Source: Pseudoruegeria sp039972875 (lineage in GTDB: Bacteria > Pseudomonadota > Alphaproteobacteria > Rhodobacterales > Rhodobacteraceae). From it: a DNA stretch of 64,000 nucleotides. Made by a program: the position numbers and the translations under genes. The stretch spans positions 186,001 to 250,000 of the forward strand of contig JBDWMA010000042.1 of the NCBI GenBank assembly GCA_039972875.1, in the 5' to 3' direction. A model generated the notes under the pieces. It was given only the letters and a program-made list of their open reading frames with translations. It was not told where the DNA came from and did not search any database. Positions 35,998-43,777 of this stretch are shown here, piece after piece. Numbering within the stretch: position 1 is the stretch's first letter; every line of letters begins with the position of its first letter.

Positions 35998-36496
35998 CAG
36001 CAGCAACCTTAACACTGATCATCCGGTCTGGGGACGCAGGTGGCTCGCCTTTGACGATGGCATCAACATGTTCCATTCCAGACGTCACACGGCCATAAAC
36101 GGTATATTGACCATTCAGGAAATGGTTGTCGTTGAAATTAATAAAGAACTGGCTGTTTGCAGAGTTCGGGTTTGCGGAACGAGCCGCGCCCAATGTGCCG
36201 CGATCGTGGGGCAGTTTCGAAAACTCAGCTGGCAAATCTGGAAGATCAGACCCACCTGTTCCCGCCATGCGGATGTTGAAATCTTTTTCCATGTTGCCGT
36301 TGGCCACATCACCGGTCTGCGCCATGAAACCGTCAATCACACGGTGGAAGGCAACATTGTCATAATGACCGGCACGGGCCAGTTCTTTCATGCGTTCGGC
36401 GTGCTTTGGCGCAACGTCGGCCAATAGTTCGATAACAACGGTGCCACCTGTTAGCTCAACAAGGATGGTGTTCTCTGGATCTTTATAGTCGGCCAT
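35990..36496 (-). CDS. Cytoplasmic peptidyl-prolyl cis-trans isomerase (cyclophilin)
   Basis: A 168-residue cyclophilin without a signal peptide, starting MADYKDPENTILVEL. The active-site FHRVIDGFMAQTGDVANG and the SQFFINFNDNHFLNGQYTVYG pocket (in pieces) are complete. It is the upstream gene of a two-gene unit with the periplasmic copy and is divergent from pgk with 149 bp between starts. Confidence 0.95.
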   Translation of the reverse strand: MADYKDPENTILVELTGGTVVIELLADVAPKHAERMKELARAGHYDNVAFHRVIDGFMAQTGDVANGNMEKDFNIRMAGTGGSDLPDLPAEFSKLPHDRGTLGAARSANPNSANSQFFINFNDNHFLNGQYTVYGRVTSGMEHVDAIVKGEPPASPDRMISVKVAADA

Positions 36497-36567
36497 TTGG
36501 CGCTCCTGTCTTAATCTGTTGCAGTCTAATTAGGGTCTGAAGGCCAAAAGGAAAAGGGGGAATACAA

Positions 36568-36619
36568 CTGAACTGTTGACCTTAAGGCGGTCATAGGGTG
36601 TTAAAAGCCCATAGTTCAG
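36568..36619. promoter_or_regulatory. Nested inverted repeats upstream of pgk
   Basis: CTGAACT (36568-36574) pairs with AGTTCAG (36613-36619), and inside it TGACC (36577-36581) pairs with GGTCA (36589-36593). They end 27 bp before the pgk ATG and could be an operator or a leader-RNA fold. They do not match the TGTTAGCG motif found at eno and fba. Confidence 0.3.
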
Positions 36620-36645
36620 CTGATTGAATACAAAGGATACGCCAA

Positions 36646-37824
36646 ATGGCCTGGAAAACCCTCGACGATATGGATCTGGCTAAAAAGATCGTTCTCACCC
36701 GTGTGGACATTAACGTCCCAATGAACGACGGCTCTGTCACCGATGACACCCGCATTCAGCGTATCGTACCAACCGTCACGGACATTCGCGCCAAAGGTGG
36801 CAAACCCGTTTTGCTCGCGCATTTCGGCCGCCCCAAAGGCAAACCGGTACCAGAATTGTCCCTATCGCAACTTGTGCCTACTCTGGCCGCGGCCTTTGGC
36901 ACCGACGTTACCTTTGTTGAACGCCCTAGCCGGGACGCATTGGATGCCCTCCCTGCGGATGCAGTTGTGTTGGTTGAGAACACCCGTTTTACATCAATGG
37001 AAGAGGCCAATGATCCGCAAATGGCTGGTTTTCTGGCCTCACTTGGCGATGTGTACTGCAATGACGCCTTTTCAGCCGCCCACCGCGCCCATGCTTCCAC
37101 CGAAGGTGTTGCGCATCTTTTGCCGTCCTGTGCGGGCCGTTTGATGCAGGCTGAATTGACTGCCCTAGAGGCCGCGCTCTCCAAACCCGAACGCCCCGTT
37201 GTGGCCGTGGTTGGCGGTGCGAAAGTATCAACCAAACTTGATCTGCTGGGCAATCTTGTCAGCAAAGTAGATCACCTGGTTATTGGCGGCGGCATGGCCA
37301 ACACATTCCTCGCGGCGCAAGGGATAGATGTGGGGAAATCACTGGCAGAGCATGACATGACCGACACCGCAGTCGAAATCCTTGCAAAGGCAAAGACCGC
37401 CGGATGTGAGATCATCCTGCCAGTTGATATTGTAGTGGCCCGTGAATTTGCCGCCAATGCAGCAAATGAAACCGTCGCGGCAAACGCCTGCCCATCCGAC
37501 GCAATGATCCTTGATGCTGGTCCAGCTACAGTTGCCAAAATCGCCGCAACGCTAAACACCGCCAAGACATTGATCTGGAATGGTCCCCTTGGTGCGTTTG
37601 AAATCGAACCGTTTGATGCGGCCACCAACGCCGCCGCAAAACAAGCCGCTGAAATGTCGCGTGCTGGGTCTCTTATTTCAGTCGCAGGTGGTGGTGACAC
37701 GGTTGCCGCTTTAAACAAAGCAGGCGCTGCAGCCGATTTCACTTACATCTCAACTGCGGGTGGTGCCTTCCTTGAATGGATGGAAGGTAAGACTCTTCCC
37801 GGCGTTGCCGCACTTCAAGATTAA
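36646..37824 (+). CDS. pgk: Phosphoglycerate kinase
   Basis: A 392-residue two-lobed kinase exchanging phosphate between 1,3-bisphosphoglycerate and ADP. It shows VLTRVDINVPMNDG (about 16-29), LLAHFGRPKG, the arginine-rich substrate loop NTRFTSMEEAN, DAFSAAHRAHAST, the VVGGAKVSTKLDLL hinge segment and the C-terminal SVAGGGDTVAAL nucleotide loop. It is followed by fba on the same strand, with operator-like repeats between. Confidence 0.97.
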   Translation: MAWKTLDDMDLAKKIVLTRVDINVPMNDGSVTDDTRIQRIVPTVTDIRAKGGKPVLLAHFGRPKGKPVPELSLSQLVPTLAAAFGTDVTFVERPSRDALDALPADAVVLVENTRFTSMEEANDPQMAGFLASLGDVYCNDAFSAAHRAHASTEGVAHLLPSCAGRLMQAELTALEAALSKPERPVVAVVGGAKVSTKLDLLGNLVSKVDHLVIGGGMANTFLAAQGIDVGKSLAEHDMTDTAVEILAKAKTAGCEIILPVDIVVAREFAANAANETVAANACPSDAMILDAGPATVAKIAATLNTAKTLIWNGPLGAFEIEPFDAATNAAAKQAAEMSRAGSLISVAGGGDTVAALNKAGAAADFTYISTAGGAFLEWMEGKTLPGVAALQD

Positions 37825-37858
37825 GCTGAAACCTGCTGAAATCTCTACTAAAAACTCA

Positions 37859-37893
37859 TGTTGGCGCTATCATTCACCTTGTTAGCGCCAACA
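37859..37893. promoter_or_regulatory. Paired operator motifs / inverted repeat upstream of fba
   Basis: TGTTGGCGCTA (37859-37869) and TAGCGCCAACA (37883-37893) are perfect 11 bp inverted repeats around 13 bases. Each also reads as an imperfect copy of the eno-type motif: TGTTGGCGCTATCA and TGTTAGCGCCAACA, 21 bp apart. It lies about 76 bp before the fba ATG and may be a repressor/activator site or a pgk-end hairpin (no T tract follows). Confidence 0.55.
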
Positions 37894-37968
37894 GTCTTGC
37901 ACGACGCATCGCAGCATTTTATGGCGTTCTTATCGGATAGGCCCAATCCAATTTGAAAGGAACGCGCT

Positions 37969-38898
37969 ATGAAAGCGACTCGTATTGTTAGCAAGATTTT
38001 ATCCAACTACGAGGGCGAAACGCCAGGCGTCAAAGCCAAACTAAATTCCATCTTGATGAATGGCAAACTTGGCGGCACCGGCAAGATGATCATCCTGCCC
38101 GTGGATCAAGGTTTTGAGCATGGCCCTGCGCGCAGCTTTGCACCGAACCCGGCGGGCTATGACCCTCACTATCATTACCAACTTGCAATTGACGCCGGCA
38201 TGAATGCATACGCAGCCCCTCTTGGTCCCCTCGAAGCGGGTGCTGATACTTTTGCTGGTCAAATTCCTACGATCCTGAAAGTAAACTCCTCGAACTCGTT
38301 GATGAGCGACACAGCGGGCAAAAACCAAGCCATCACGGCCAGCGTCGATGACGCGTTGCGCCTTGGTTGCGCAGCGATCGGGTTTACCATTTATCCGGGT
38401 TCTGATTGTGCGATAGAAATGTTCGAAGAGATCGTCGAGATGCGCAAAGAGGCCGCCGCCAAAGGCGTGGCATCTGTGATCTGGTCTTACCCCCGTGGTG
38501 AAGGCATCACCAAAGAAGGTGAAACTGCTGTGGATGTTGCGGCCTATGCCGCCCATATCGCCGCCCTTTTGGGAGCGCATATCATCAAGGTCAAACTGTC
38601 CACCGACCACCTGATGCTGCCCGAGGCTAAAAAGGTTTATGAGGCCGAAGGCATCGACATCGCCAGCCAAGCGGCCCGCGTTGCAGATTGTGTAAAATCC
38701 TCCTTTAATGGTCGCCGGTTGATCGTCTTTTCAGGTGGGGCCAAAAAAGGAGCCGACAGCGTTTATGATGACGCACGTGCGATCCGTGATGGCGGCGGCA
38801 ACGGCTCTATCATCGGTCGCAACAGCTTCCAACGTCCGCGCGAAGAGGCTTTGGACATGCTGGGCAAATTGGTCGACATCTATAAAGGCAAAGCGTAA
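37969..38898 (+). CDS. fba: Class I fructose-bisphosphate aldolase (DhnA/FbaB type)
   Basis: A 309-residue TIM-barrel aldolase of the DeoC/LacD family. It carries ILPVDQGFEHGPARSF (about 43-58), WSYPRGEGITKEG and the Schiff-base lysine region AHIIKVKLSTDH, followed by FSGGAKKGADS and GGNGSIIGRNSFQRP, the phosphate-binding loops. It splits fructose-1,6-bisphosphate into DHAP and glyceraldehyde-3-phosphate and works in gluconeogenesis as well. The ATG at 37969 follows AAAGGAA. It is probably regulated with eno through the shared upstream motif. Confidence 0.95.
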   Translation: MKATRIVSKILSNYEGETPGVKAKLNSILMNGKLGGTGKMIILPVDQGFEHGPARSFAPNPAGYDPHYHYQLAIDAGMNAYAAPLGPLEAGADTFAGQIPTILKVNSSNSLMSDTAGKNQAITASVDDALRLGCAAIGFTIYPGSDCAIEMFEEIVEMRKEAAAKGVASVIWSYPRGEGITKEGETAVDVAAYAAHIAALLGAHIIKVKLSTDHLMLPEAKKVYEAEGIDIASQAARVADCVKSSFNGRRLIVFSGGAKKGADSVYDDARAIRDGGGNGSIIGRNSFQRPREEALDMLGKLVDIYKGKA

Positions 38899-38932
38899 TT
38901 TTGACGCCACAGCCAATGTAGCTAAAAAATGC

Positions 38933-38961
38933 AACGGCCGGCCCGAGGGGGACCGGCCGTT
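38933..38961. terminator. Strong hairpin after fba with the better T tract on the minus strand
   Basis: AACGGCCGG and CCGGCCGTT form a perfect 9 bp stem with an 11-base loop. Downstream on the plus strand only three T residues occur, whereas on the minus strand the hairpin is followed by GCATTTTTTAGC. It will serve fba, but the minus-strand version is the more canonical. Confidence 0.75.
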
Positions 38962-39576
38962 TAAGTGCGAAATCAAATGCTTGTCGGGCCGTGTTCTGTC
39001 CCCTTTGTTCAGCCAACCGTTGGATGCTACGTTTGCCATGCTGCACCAAGATAAGCTCACGCCCTTTGGCGGCTGACGATGCTTGGCGCAAAATTCGTAT
39101 GGTCACGCATTTGGGAAGATCAGACAATCTGCATTCTGTCGCGACCACTTTGGGTTGACGGCATATCGCGTGGCAACGTGCTGATAAAAATTCACGCCCG
39201 TTCTCATTGTGTTTAAAGAATATATTTATTCATCTGGACCGAGCAAAAAAACTCGTAGGTTGTATCAAAATCCTTCCGCCTCGGATGTCTTCCCAATCGC
39301 CAGCAAATCCAGTTTCGCATCGTCTTTCCGTAAGTGCCTAATCTTTAGACTAAATCATGAACTACCACGGTCATCGATCCATCGCCGTTTCAGGGAAAGC
39401 GATGCAATTCGTCCACTTAATGTGCAGGCTCCTATTGGGCGTTTTTCATAATTCACAAAATATCGCCGACAGCACGTTCACAACGACAAATTGAGTTGTG
39501 CCCCAGATGTCCTGACTTATAGTTACACTTTGTAAGTTCAGACAAACATTCAAACGTCTAATTTTGTGGATCCCCA
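38962..39576. other. 615 bp region without a recognisable gene
   Basis: Open frames here give no family-like protein and lack ribosome sites. The left end faces the minus-strand form of the fba hairpin; 39200-39235 is AT-rich; the right end holds the promoter region of the His-rich zinc-protein gene, with the small palindrome at 39523-39535. A small RNA read leftward into the hairpin is possible but no promoter could be fixed. Confidence 0.5.
39523..39535. promoter_or_regulatory. Small palindrome before the His-rich protein gene
   Basis: TTACA and TGTAA flank CTT, 41 bp upstream of the ATG at 39577; wider ACTTA/TAAGT arms enclose it (39514-39537). It lies where a metal-responsive repressor would be expected, but it does not match a Zur consensus that I can state with confidence. 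Confidence 0.3.
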
Positions 39577-40179
39577 ATGAAACATTTTCTTCTTTTAACC
39601 GCCCTGACAGTAGTCGGAATGCCTGCCCTTGCCGAGGAAACCCGTCAACTAGATGCTCATGAGCATGGGGTCGGCGCATTGGACATTGCTATTGATGGCG
39701 AAACCGTTCTGATGGCATTTCATGCGCCAGGTGCGGATATTGTCGGTTTTGAATACCAACCAGAATCCCCGAAGGATCGGTCAACTGTCGCACAAGCCAT
39801 TGCAACTTTAGCGAATCCACTAAATTTGTTTGTTGTGCCAGAAGCCGCAGCCTGCACCGTGGTTCAAGCCACAGCAGAGCTTGAGGGTAAAGAAGACATG
39901 CATGAGCATGACGAAGACGAACACCATGCAGAACATGATGATCACCACGAAGACGAACACCACGCAGAACATGAAGGCGAAGAGGGTCACTCTGAATTCC
40001 ACGCCGAATATACATTGAACTGCAGCAATCCAAACGGTCTGAACGAAATAAACTTCGCCTATTTTGAGACTTTTGAAAACGCCAGAGAGATCGACGTTCA
40101 AGTCATTACGGAAGCTGGCGCTCAAGCCTTTGAAGTAGAGCGCGCTGCACCACTTCTTGATTTGCGCAGTCTGTTTTAA
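39577..40179 (+). CDS. zrgA: His-rich periplasmic protein, ZrgA/DUF2796 family
   Basis: A 200-residue protein with a signal peptide (MKHFLLLTALTVVGMPALA). Mature residues begin with RQLDAHEHGVGALDIAIDG, the DUF2796 (PF10986) hallmark, followed by FEYQPESPKDR. Residues 108-143 are a metal-binding-type stretch of about 15 histidines interleaved with D and E, built from an imperfectly repeated DEHHAEH unit. The closing ALTVNF-like strands carry FAYFETFENAREIDVQ. ZrgA is the periplasmic zinc protein of the Vibrio Zrg uptake system. It heads a six-gene operon with an ABC transporter and DUF3299 proteins. Confidence 0.85.
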   Translation: MKHFLLLTALTVVGMPALAEETRQLDAHEHGVGALDIAIDGETVLMAFHAPGADIVGFEYQPESPKDRSTVAQAIATLANPLNLFVVPEAAACTVVQATAELEGKEDMHEHDEDEHHAEHDDHHEDEHHAEHEGEEGHSEFHAEYTLNCSNPNGLNEINFAYFETFENAREIDVQVITEAGAQAFEVERAAPLLDLRSLF

Positions 40180-40181
40180 AC

Positions 40182-40877
40182 TTGGAAGCGCCCGTATTGC
40201 ATGTGTCTGACGCGGCCTTTCGTTGGTCGGGTCAGATCGGGTTTTCGCTAGCGATCCCAGATTTACGGGTGGCTCCTCATGAAACGGTATTGCTATTGGG
40301 GGAAAGCGGTTCTGGGAAATCGACGCTTTTATCTTTGATCTGTGGGACTTTGTTGCCGGATAGTGGATCCGTCTGTGTTGCAGGTACAGATTTAACGACC
40401 TTATCGGGCGGGGCCAGAGACACGTTTCGCGCCGAACAGATCGGCGTTATCTTTCAACAATTTAACCTACTGCCTTTTGGCAGTGTCCTAGATAATATCC
40501 TGCTGCCCTTGCGGTTTGCGCCAGAACGTCGAAAACGCGCCGGGGATGCAAAACACACAGCTTCAGATCTTTGCAGCGCTCTTGGCCTGCCCCCAGAATT
40601 GATCACAGCCAAAGCGGGTGCATTAAGTGTTGGGCAACAACAACGTGTCGCCGTGGCGCGCGCATTGATCGGTCGCCCTCCGTTGATTGTCGCTGATGAA
40701 CCGACCTCTGCTCTGGATGCCAATAGTCAGGCCGCTTTCCTTGATCTTTTATTTAAACAGACGGCAGAAAGCACATCGTCCCTATTGATGGTCAGCCATG
40801 ACCCACGCCTCGGGGACCGCTTTGATCGGGTGATCCGCATGGAAGATATCGTCAAAACAGAACGGATGAACGCATGA
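40182..40877 (+). CDS. ABC transporter ATP-binding protein (MacB/LolD type)
   Basis: A 231-residue ABC ATPase. Walker A GESGSGKSTLLSLI, Q-loop region VIFQQFNLLPFGSV, signature LSVGQQQRVAVARAL and Walker B LIVADEPTSALD place it in the MacB/LolD/FtsE branch. The partner permease is the next gene, overlapping by four bases. The start is a TTG at 40182, two bases after the His-rich gene stop; a GTG seven codons later is an alternative. In the Vibrio Zrg cluster an equivalent ATPase is present. Confidence 0.9.
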   Translation: MEAPVLHVSDAAFRWSGQIGFSLAIPDLRVAPHETVLLLGESGSGKSTLLSLICGTLLPDSGSVCVAGTDLTTLSGGARDTFRAEQIGVIFQQFNLLPFGSVLDNILLPLRFAPERRKRAGDAKHTASDLCSALGLPPELITAKAGALSVGQQQRVAVARALIGRPPLIVADEPTSALDANSQAAFLDLLFKQTAESTSSLLMVSHDPRLGDRFDRVIRMEDIVKTERMNA

Positions 40878-42124
40878 TTTTCCGTCTCGCTGTTGCCTCG
40901 TTATTTGCGCGCGCCTTAACGGTCGGCATGACCATTTTAGCAATCGCCTTGTCAGTCACGCTGTTTTTGGGCGTCGAAAAAATTCGCACAGGGGCCAAGG
41001 CAAGTTTTGCCGATACAATTTCAGGAACAGATCTGATCGTAGGGGCCCGTTCGGGCTCTGTGCAACTGCTGCTTTATTCGGTCTTTCGCATCGGGAATGC
41101 GACCAACAATGTCACCTGGCAAAGCTATCAAGACATCGCCGCCCGCCGTGGTGTGGATTGGATCGTTCCCATATCGCTGGGCGACAGTCACCGCCAGTTT
41201 CGGGTTATGGGCACAACCTCTGCGTTTTTTGAACACTACAAATACCGGCAAGGGCAATCTCTCCGTATGGCCGAGGGGGTTATTATGGATGACCTTTTTG
41301 GAACAGTAATCGGGGCCGATGTTGCAACCACACTAAATTACAAGATTGGCGATCCGATTGTGGTGGCCCATGGATTGGCATCTTTTACGGAACACAAAGA
41401 TCAGCCGTTCCGCGTCTCAGGTATACTTGCCAAAACCGGCACTCCGGTGGATCGGACCGTAATCGTCAGCCTCGAAGCGATTGAGGCAATCCATGTGGAT
41501 TGGCAAAGCGGAGCGCGCACCCCCGGAAAAAGCACCCCGATAGAGACGATCCGACAGATGGACCTGACACCAAAATCTGTGACCGCCGCCCTGATTGGGA
41601 TCGATAGCCCGCTGCAAACCTTTGCCGTGCAACGCGCAATCAATGAATACTCAGAAGAGCCACTTCTGGCGATCTTGCCTGGTGTCGCCCTGCAAGAACT
41701 ATGGGGCATCGTTGGTATTGCGGAAACCGCATTGCTTGCCGTTTCTGCCATGGTGGTGGTGACGGCATTGATCGGACTCATGGCAACAATTTTTTCAAGC
41801 TTAAACGAACGTCGTCGAGAAATGGCAATTTTCAGAGCAATGGGCGCCCGTCCCCTAACGATCCTGAGCTTACTTGTGCTTGAGGCAATGCTAACTGCGG
41901 CAATCGGTGCAGTACTTGGATTGGCTATGTTATATGTGGGGCTATTTCTTGCACAGCCTATGATCGACGCCGCTTTTGGTCTTTGGCTACCGATTGATGC
42001 CCCCTCCCTTCGTGAACTGTGGGTGGTGGTATCTGTGGTACTTGCTGCCGCAATTGTGAGTTTACTTCCGGCGGTACGCGCCTACCGTATGTCCTTAGCA
42101 GATGGTATGATTGTTCGAACATGA
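40874..42124 (+). CDS. ABC transporter permease (FtsX/MacB fold)
   Basis: A 416-residue permease. One N-terminal helix (about 3-25, LAVASLFARALTVGMTILAIAL), then a large periplasmic MacB_PCD-type domain (about 30-270, with LIVGARSGSVQLLLYSVFRIGN), then an FtsX domain with three helices (about 285-405) including the LNERRREMAIFRAMGARP coupling helix. Transporters of this fold usually move or sense ligands from the periplasmic side rather than import through a channel, which makes a zinc-import role mechanistically odd. The ATG at 40874 overlaps the ATPase gene. Confidence 0.9.
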   Translation: MIFRLAVASLFARALTVGMTILAIALSVTLFLGVEKIRTGAKASFADTISGTDLIVGARSGSVQLLLYSVFRIGNATNNVTWQSYQDIAARRGVDWIVPISLGDSHRQFRVMGTTSAFFEHYKYRQGQSLRMAEGVIMDDLFGTVIGADVATTLNYKIGDPIVVAHGLASFTEHKDQPFRVSGILAKTGTPVDRTVIVSLEAIEAIHVDWQSGARTPGKSTPIETIRQMDLTPKSVTAALIGIDSPLQTFAVQRAINEYSEEPLLAILPGVALQELWGIVGIAETALLAVSAMVVVTALIGLMATIFSSLNERRREMAIFRAMGARPLTILSLLVLEAMLTAAIGAVLGLAMLYVGLFLAQPMIDAAFGLWLPIDAPSLRELWVVVSVVLAAAIVSLLPAVRAYRMSLADGMIVRT

Positions 42125-42143
42125 CTCGGGCGGAGATTTGAAT

Positions 42144-42644
42144 ATGTTAAACAGAAGACAGGCTTTCACATTGCTTTCCGCATCGGCAATCATGCCGCGT
42201 CAAGCCTTTGCTGCCGCGCCTAAGGAACTCTCATGGGACGATCTATTGCCCCCCGGATTGCCCTATTCTGAGATTATCGGCGAAGGGGAACTGGACGAAC
42301 AGAACGACTTCTGGAATCCAATCTACGATGAAAATGGTGACAAACTGAACGAAGCGTTAAACGGGGCTTACATCAGAATGCCCGGCTTTATCGTGCCATT
42401 GGACATCACCGCTGATGGTGTCAGTGACTTTTTGTTAGTACCCTACACCGGCGCCTGTATTCACACCCCACCGCCACCGCCAAACCAACTTGTTATGGCA
42501 AAGTCAAAATCGCCTTGGCCCGGTGACCGGCTTTGGGATGCTGTGTGGGTGGTCGGAACCATGCGAACACAACTGCAGTCGACCAATCTAGGTGAAACCG
42601 GATATGCACTGTCTGTGGATGAGATGGAGCTATACCAGTGGTGA
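42144..42644 (+). CDS. DUF3299 periplasmic protein, copy 1
   Basis: A 166-residue exported protein. The start MLNRRQAFTLLSASAIMPRQAFA looks like a twin-arginine signal peptide (NRRQAF). The mature part matches DUF3299: LSWDDLLPPGLPYSE, RMPGFIVPLDITADGVSDFLLVPYTGACIHTPPPPPNQ (in pieces GFIVPLD and YTGACIHTPPPPPNQ), with one conserved cysteine and a histidine that could hold metal. The ATG at 42144 is preferred over one at 42111 inside the permease gene. A second copy lies 1.1 kb downstream. Confidence 0.85.
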   Translation: MLNRRQAFTLLSASAIMPRQAFAAAPKELSWDDLLPPGLPYSEIIGEGELDEQNDFWNPIYDENGDKLNEALNGAYIRMPGFIVPLDITADGVSDFLLVPYTGACIHTPPPPPNQLVMAKSKSPWPGDRLWDAVWVVGTMRTQLQSTNLGETGYALSVDEMELYQW

Positions 42645-42678
42645 ATTCCACGGAAGTTCCACCGAAAGGACATGCTGT

Positions 42679-43746
42679 GTGATTAGCGGTTTTCGCAGGA
42701 TACGTCGGAGCAAGATCCTGACAACCGCCCTAACGCTAGCGTGGATCATAAGCGCTGCGCCGTCAATGGCATGTGGGTTTCACACCTATCTACCGGAAAA
42801 AACAGCTGTTGATCTGATCCTTGGGAGTGAACACCTTGTGATCGCGAGAAACTCTGGCGCATCTAGATTTACTTATACCCCAATAGAGGTGCTGCGCGGC
42901 ACTGCCCCGGCGGCCAAAATACCCCAGTTGGTTGATGTGGTTAGCCGCCGGAAACTATCGGCCAACCCGGATGACGGGGTATTGTTTGCCTATGACGCCG
43001 TGCAAAATAACTGGTCTTTGGTGGCGTATTTAACTCCTGAGTACCGAACCTTTGTAAAAATGGTCATGGACAGCGGATCAGAATGGGGAGATGGATACCC
43101 ACCGGAACGGCTCAAACTTGTTGAACCTCTCCAAACCCACCCAGAGCCAGCATTGCGATCTCTTGCACTCCGTGAAATTGATCAGGCACCCTATGCGTTG
43201 TTGCGGACAATGGACCTTCAAATCCCAGTCGATACCTTGTTGGTAGACTTGTGGGCCCAGAATGGTTACGCCTATCAACCCATCAGAATATTGCTTTTGG
43301 GCCTGACGGACGAGGATACAGCCCGCGCAGAACTCTATGATTTTATCAACCGGATGAAGCACTGGGATGACGCGCAAAACCTTGGCCCAATATCCACGGC
43401 ACTGGTGGAAATCGACGGTGATGATGGCATCACCCGGCTTGAGCAGACCTTGTTATCGGATTCAACGCAGCCCTTGAATAAAATAGAGGCTGTCGTTGAA
43501 GCCCTTGCCATTCATAATGAATTTGGATCTGCAGCATTACGCAGTACAATTGCCGATACAATGACACGGCTCGTGACTCTTCGCCCCGACACCGCCCCAC
43601 TTATCGCTCGGCAATTTGGCAGCCGACAAGATTGGTCCTTGGCGCGGACACTTGAACCGGTAGTGCAAAACCGGATGTTATCAAATACGCAAGACTTTCT
43701 TGAGGTGGCCGTCTATGTGGCGCAAGGTCGAGAGAATTTGAAGTAG
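42679..43746 (+). CDS. Secreted protein of unknown function in the Zrg-like operon
   Basis: I do not recognise this 355-residue protein. A hydrophobic segment at about 14-31 (LTTALTLAWIISAAPSMA) ends before CGFHTYLPE, so it is exported; the Cys right after the A-S-M-A stretch is reminiscent of a lipobox but the fit is weak. The mature part has a globular N-terminal region (HLVIARNSGASRFTYTPIEVL) and a helical, repeat-like C-terminal region (about 150-350) that could be HEAT-like. The GTG at 42679 follows GAAAGGA; it lies between the two DUF3299 genes. Confidence 0.65.
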   Translation: MISGFRRIRRSKILTTALTLAWIISAAPSMACGFHTYLPEKTAVDLILGSEHLVIARNSGASRFTYTPIEVLRGTAPAAKIPQLVDVVSRRKLSANPDDGVLFAYDAVQNNWSLVAYLTPEYRTFVKMVMDSGSEWGDGYPPERLKLVEPLQTHPEPALRSLALREIDQAPYALLRTMDLQIPVDTLLVDLWAQNGYAYQPIRILLLGLTDEDTARAELYDFINRMKHWDDAQNLGPISTALVEIDGDDGITRLEQTLLSDSTQPLNKIEAVVEALAIHNEFGSAALRSTIADTMTRLVTLRPDTAPLIARQFGSRQDWSLARTLEPVVQNRMLSNTQDFLEVAVYVAQGRENLK

Positions 43747-43777
43747 AGTTCAGCCAGCAACAAGGTGGATCAGATTA

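Noticed and set aside
38041..38670. Open frame of 209 codons on the minus strand inside fba
   Set aside because: Antisense to a complete aldolase with intact motifs; no start signal or domain.
39209..39451. 80-codon open frame in the gap before the His-rich protein gene
   Set aside because: No ribosome site, basic and serine-rich composition without any motif; more likely chance.
39895..39990. Repeated GAAGACGAACACCA units that look like a short tandem repeat
   Set aside because: They encode the His/Asp/Glu-rich metal-binding stretch of the DUF2796 protein and stay in frame; not a CRISPR array or mobile repeat.
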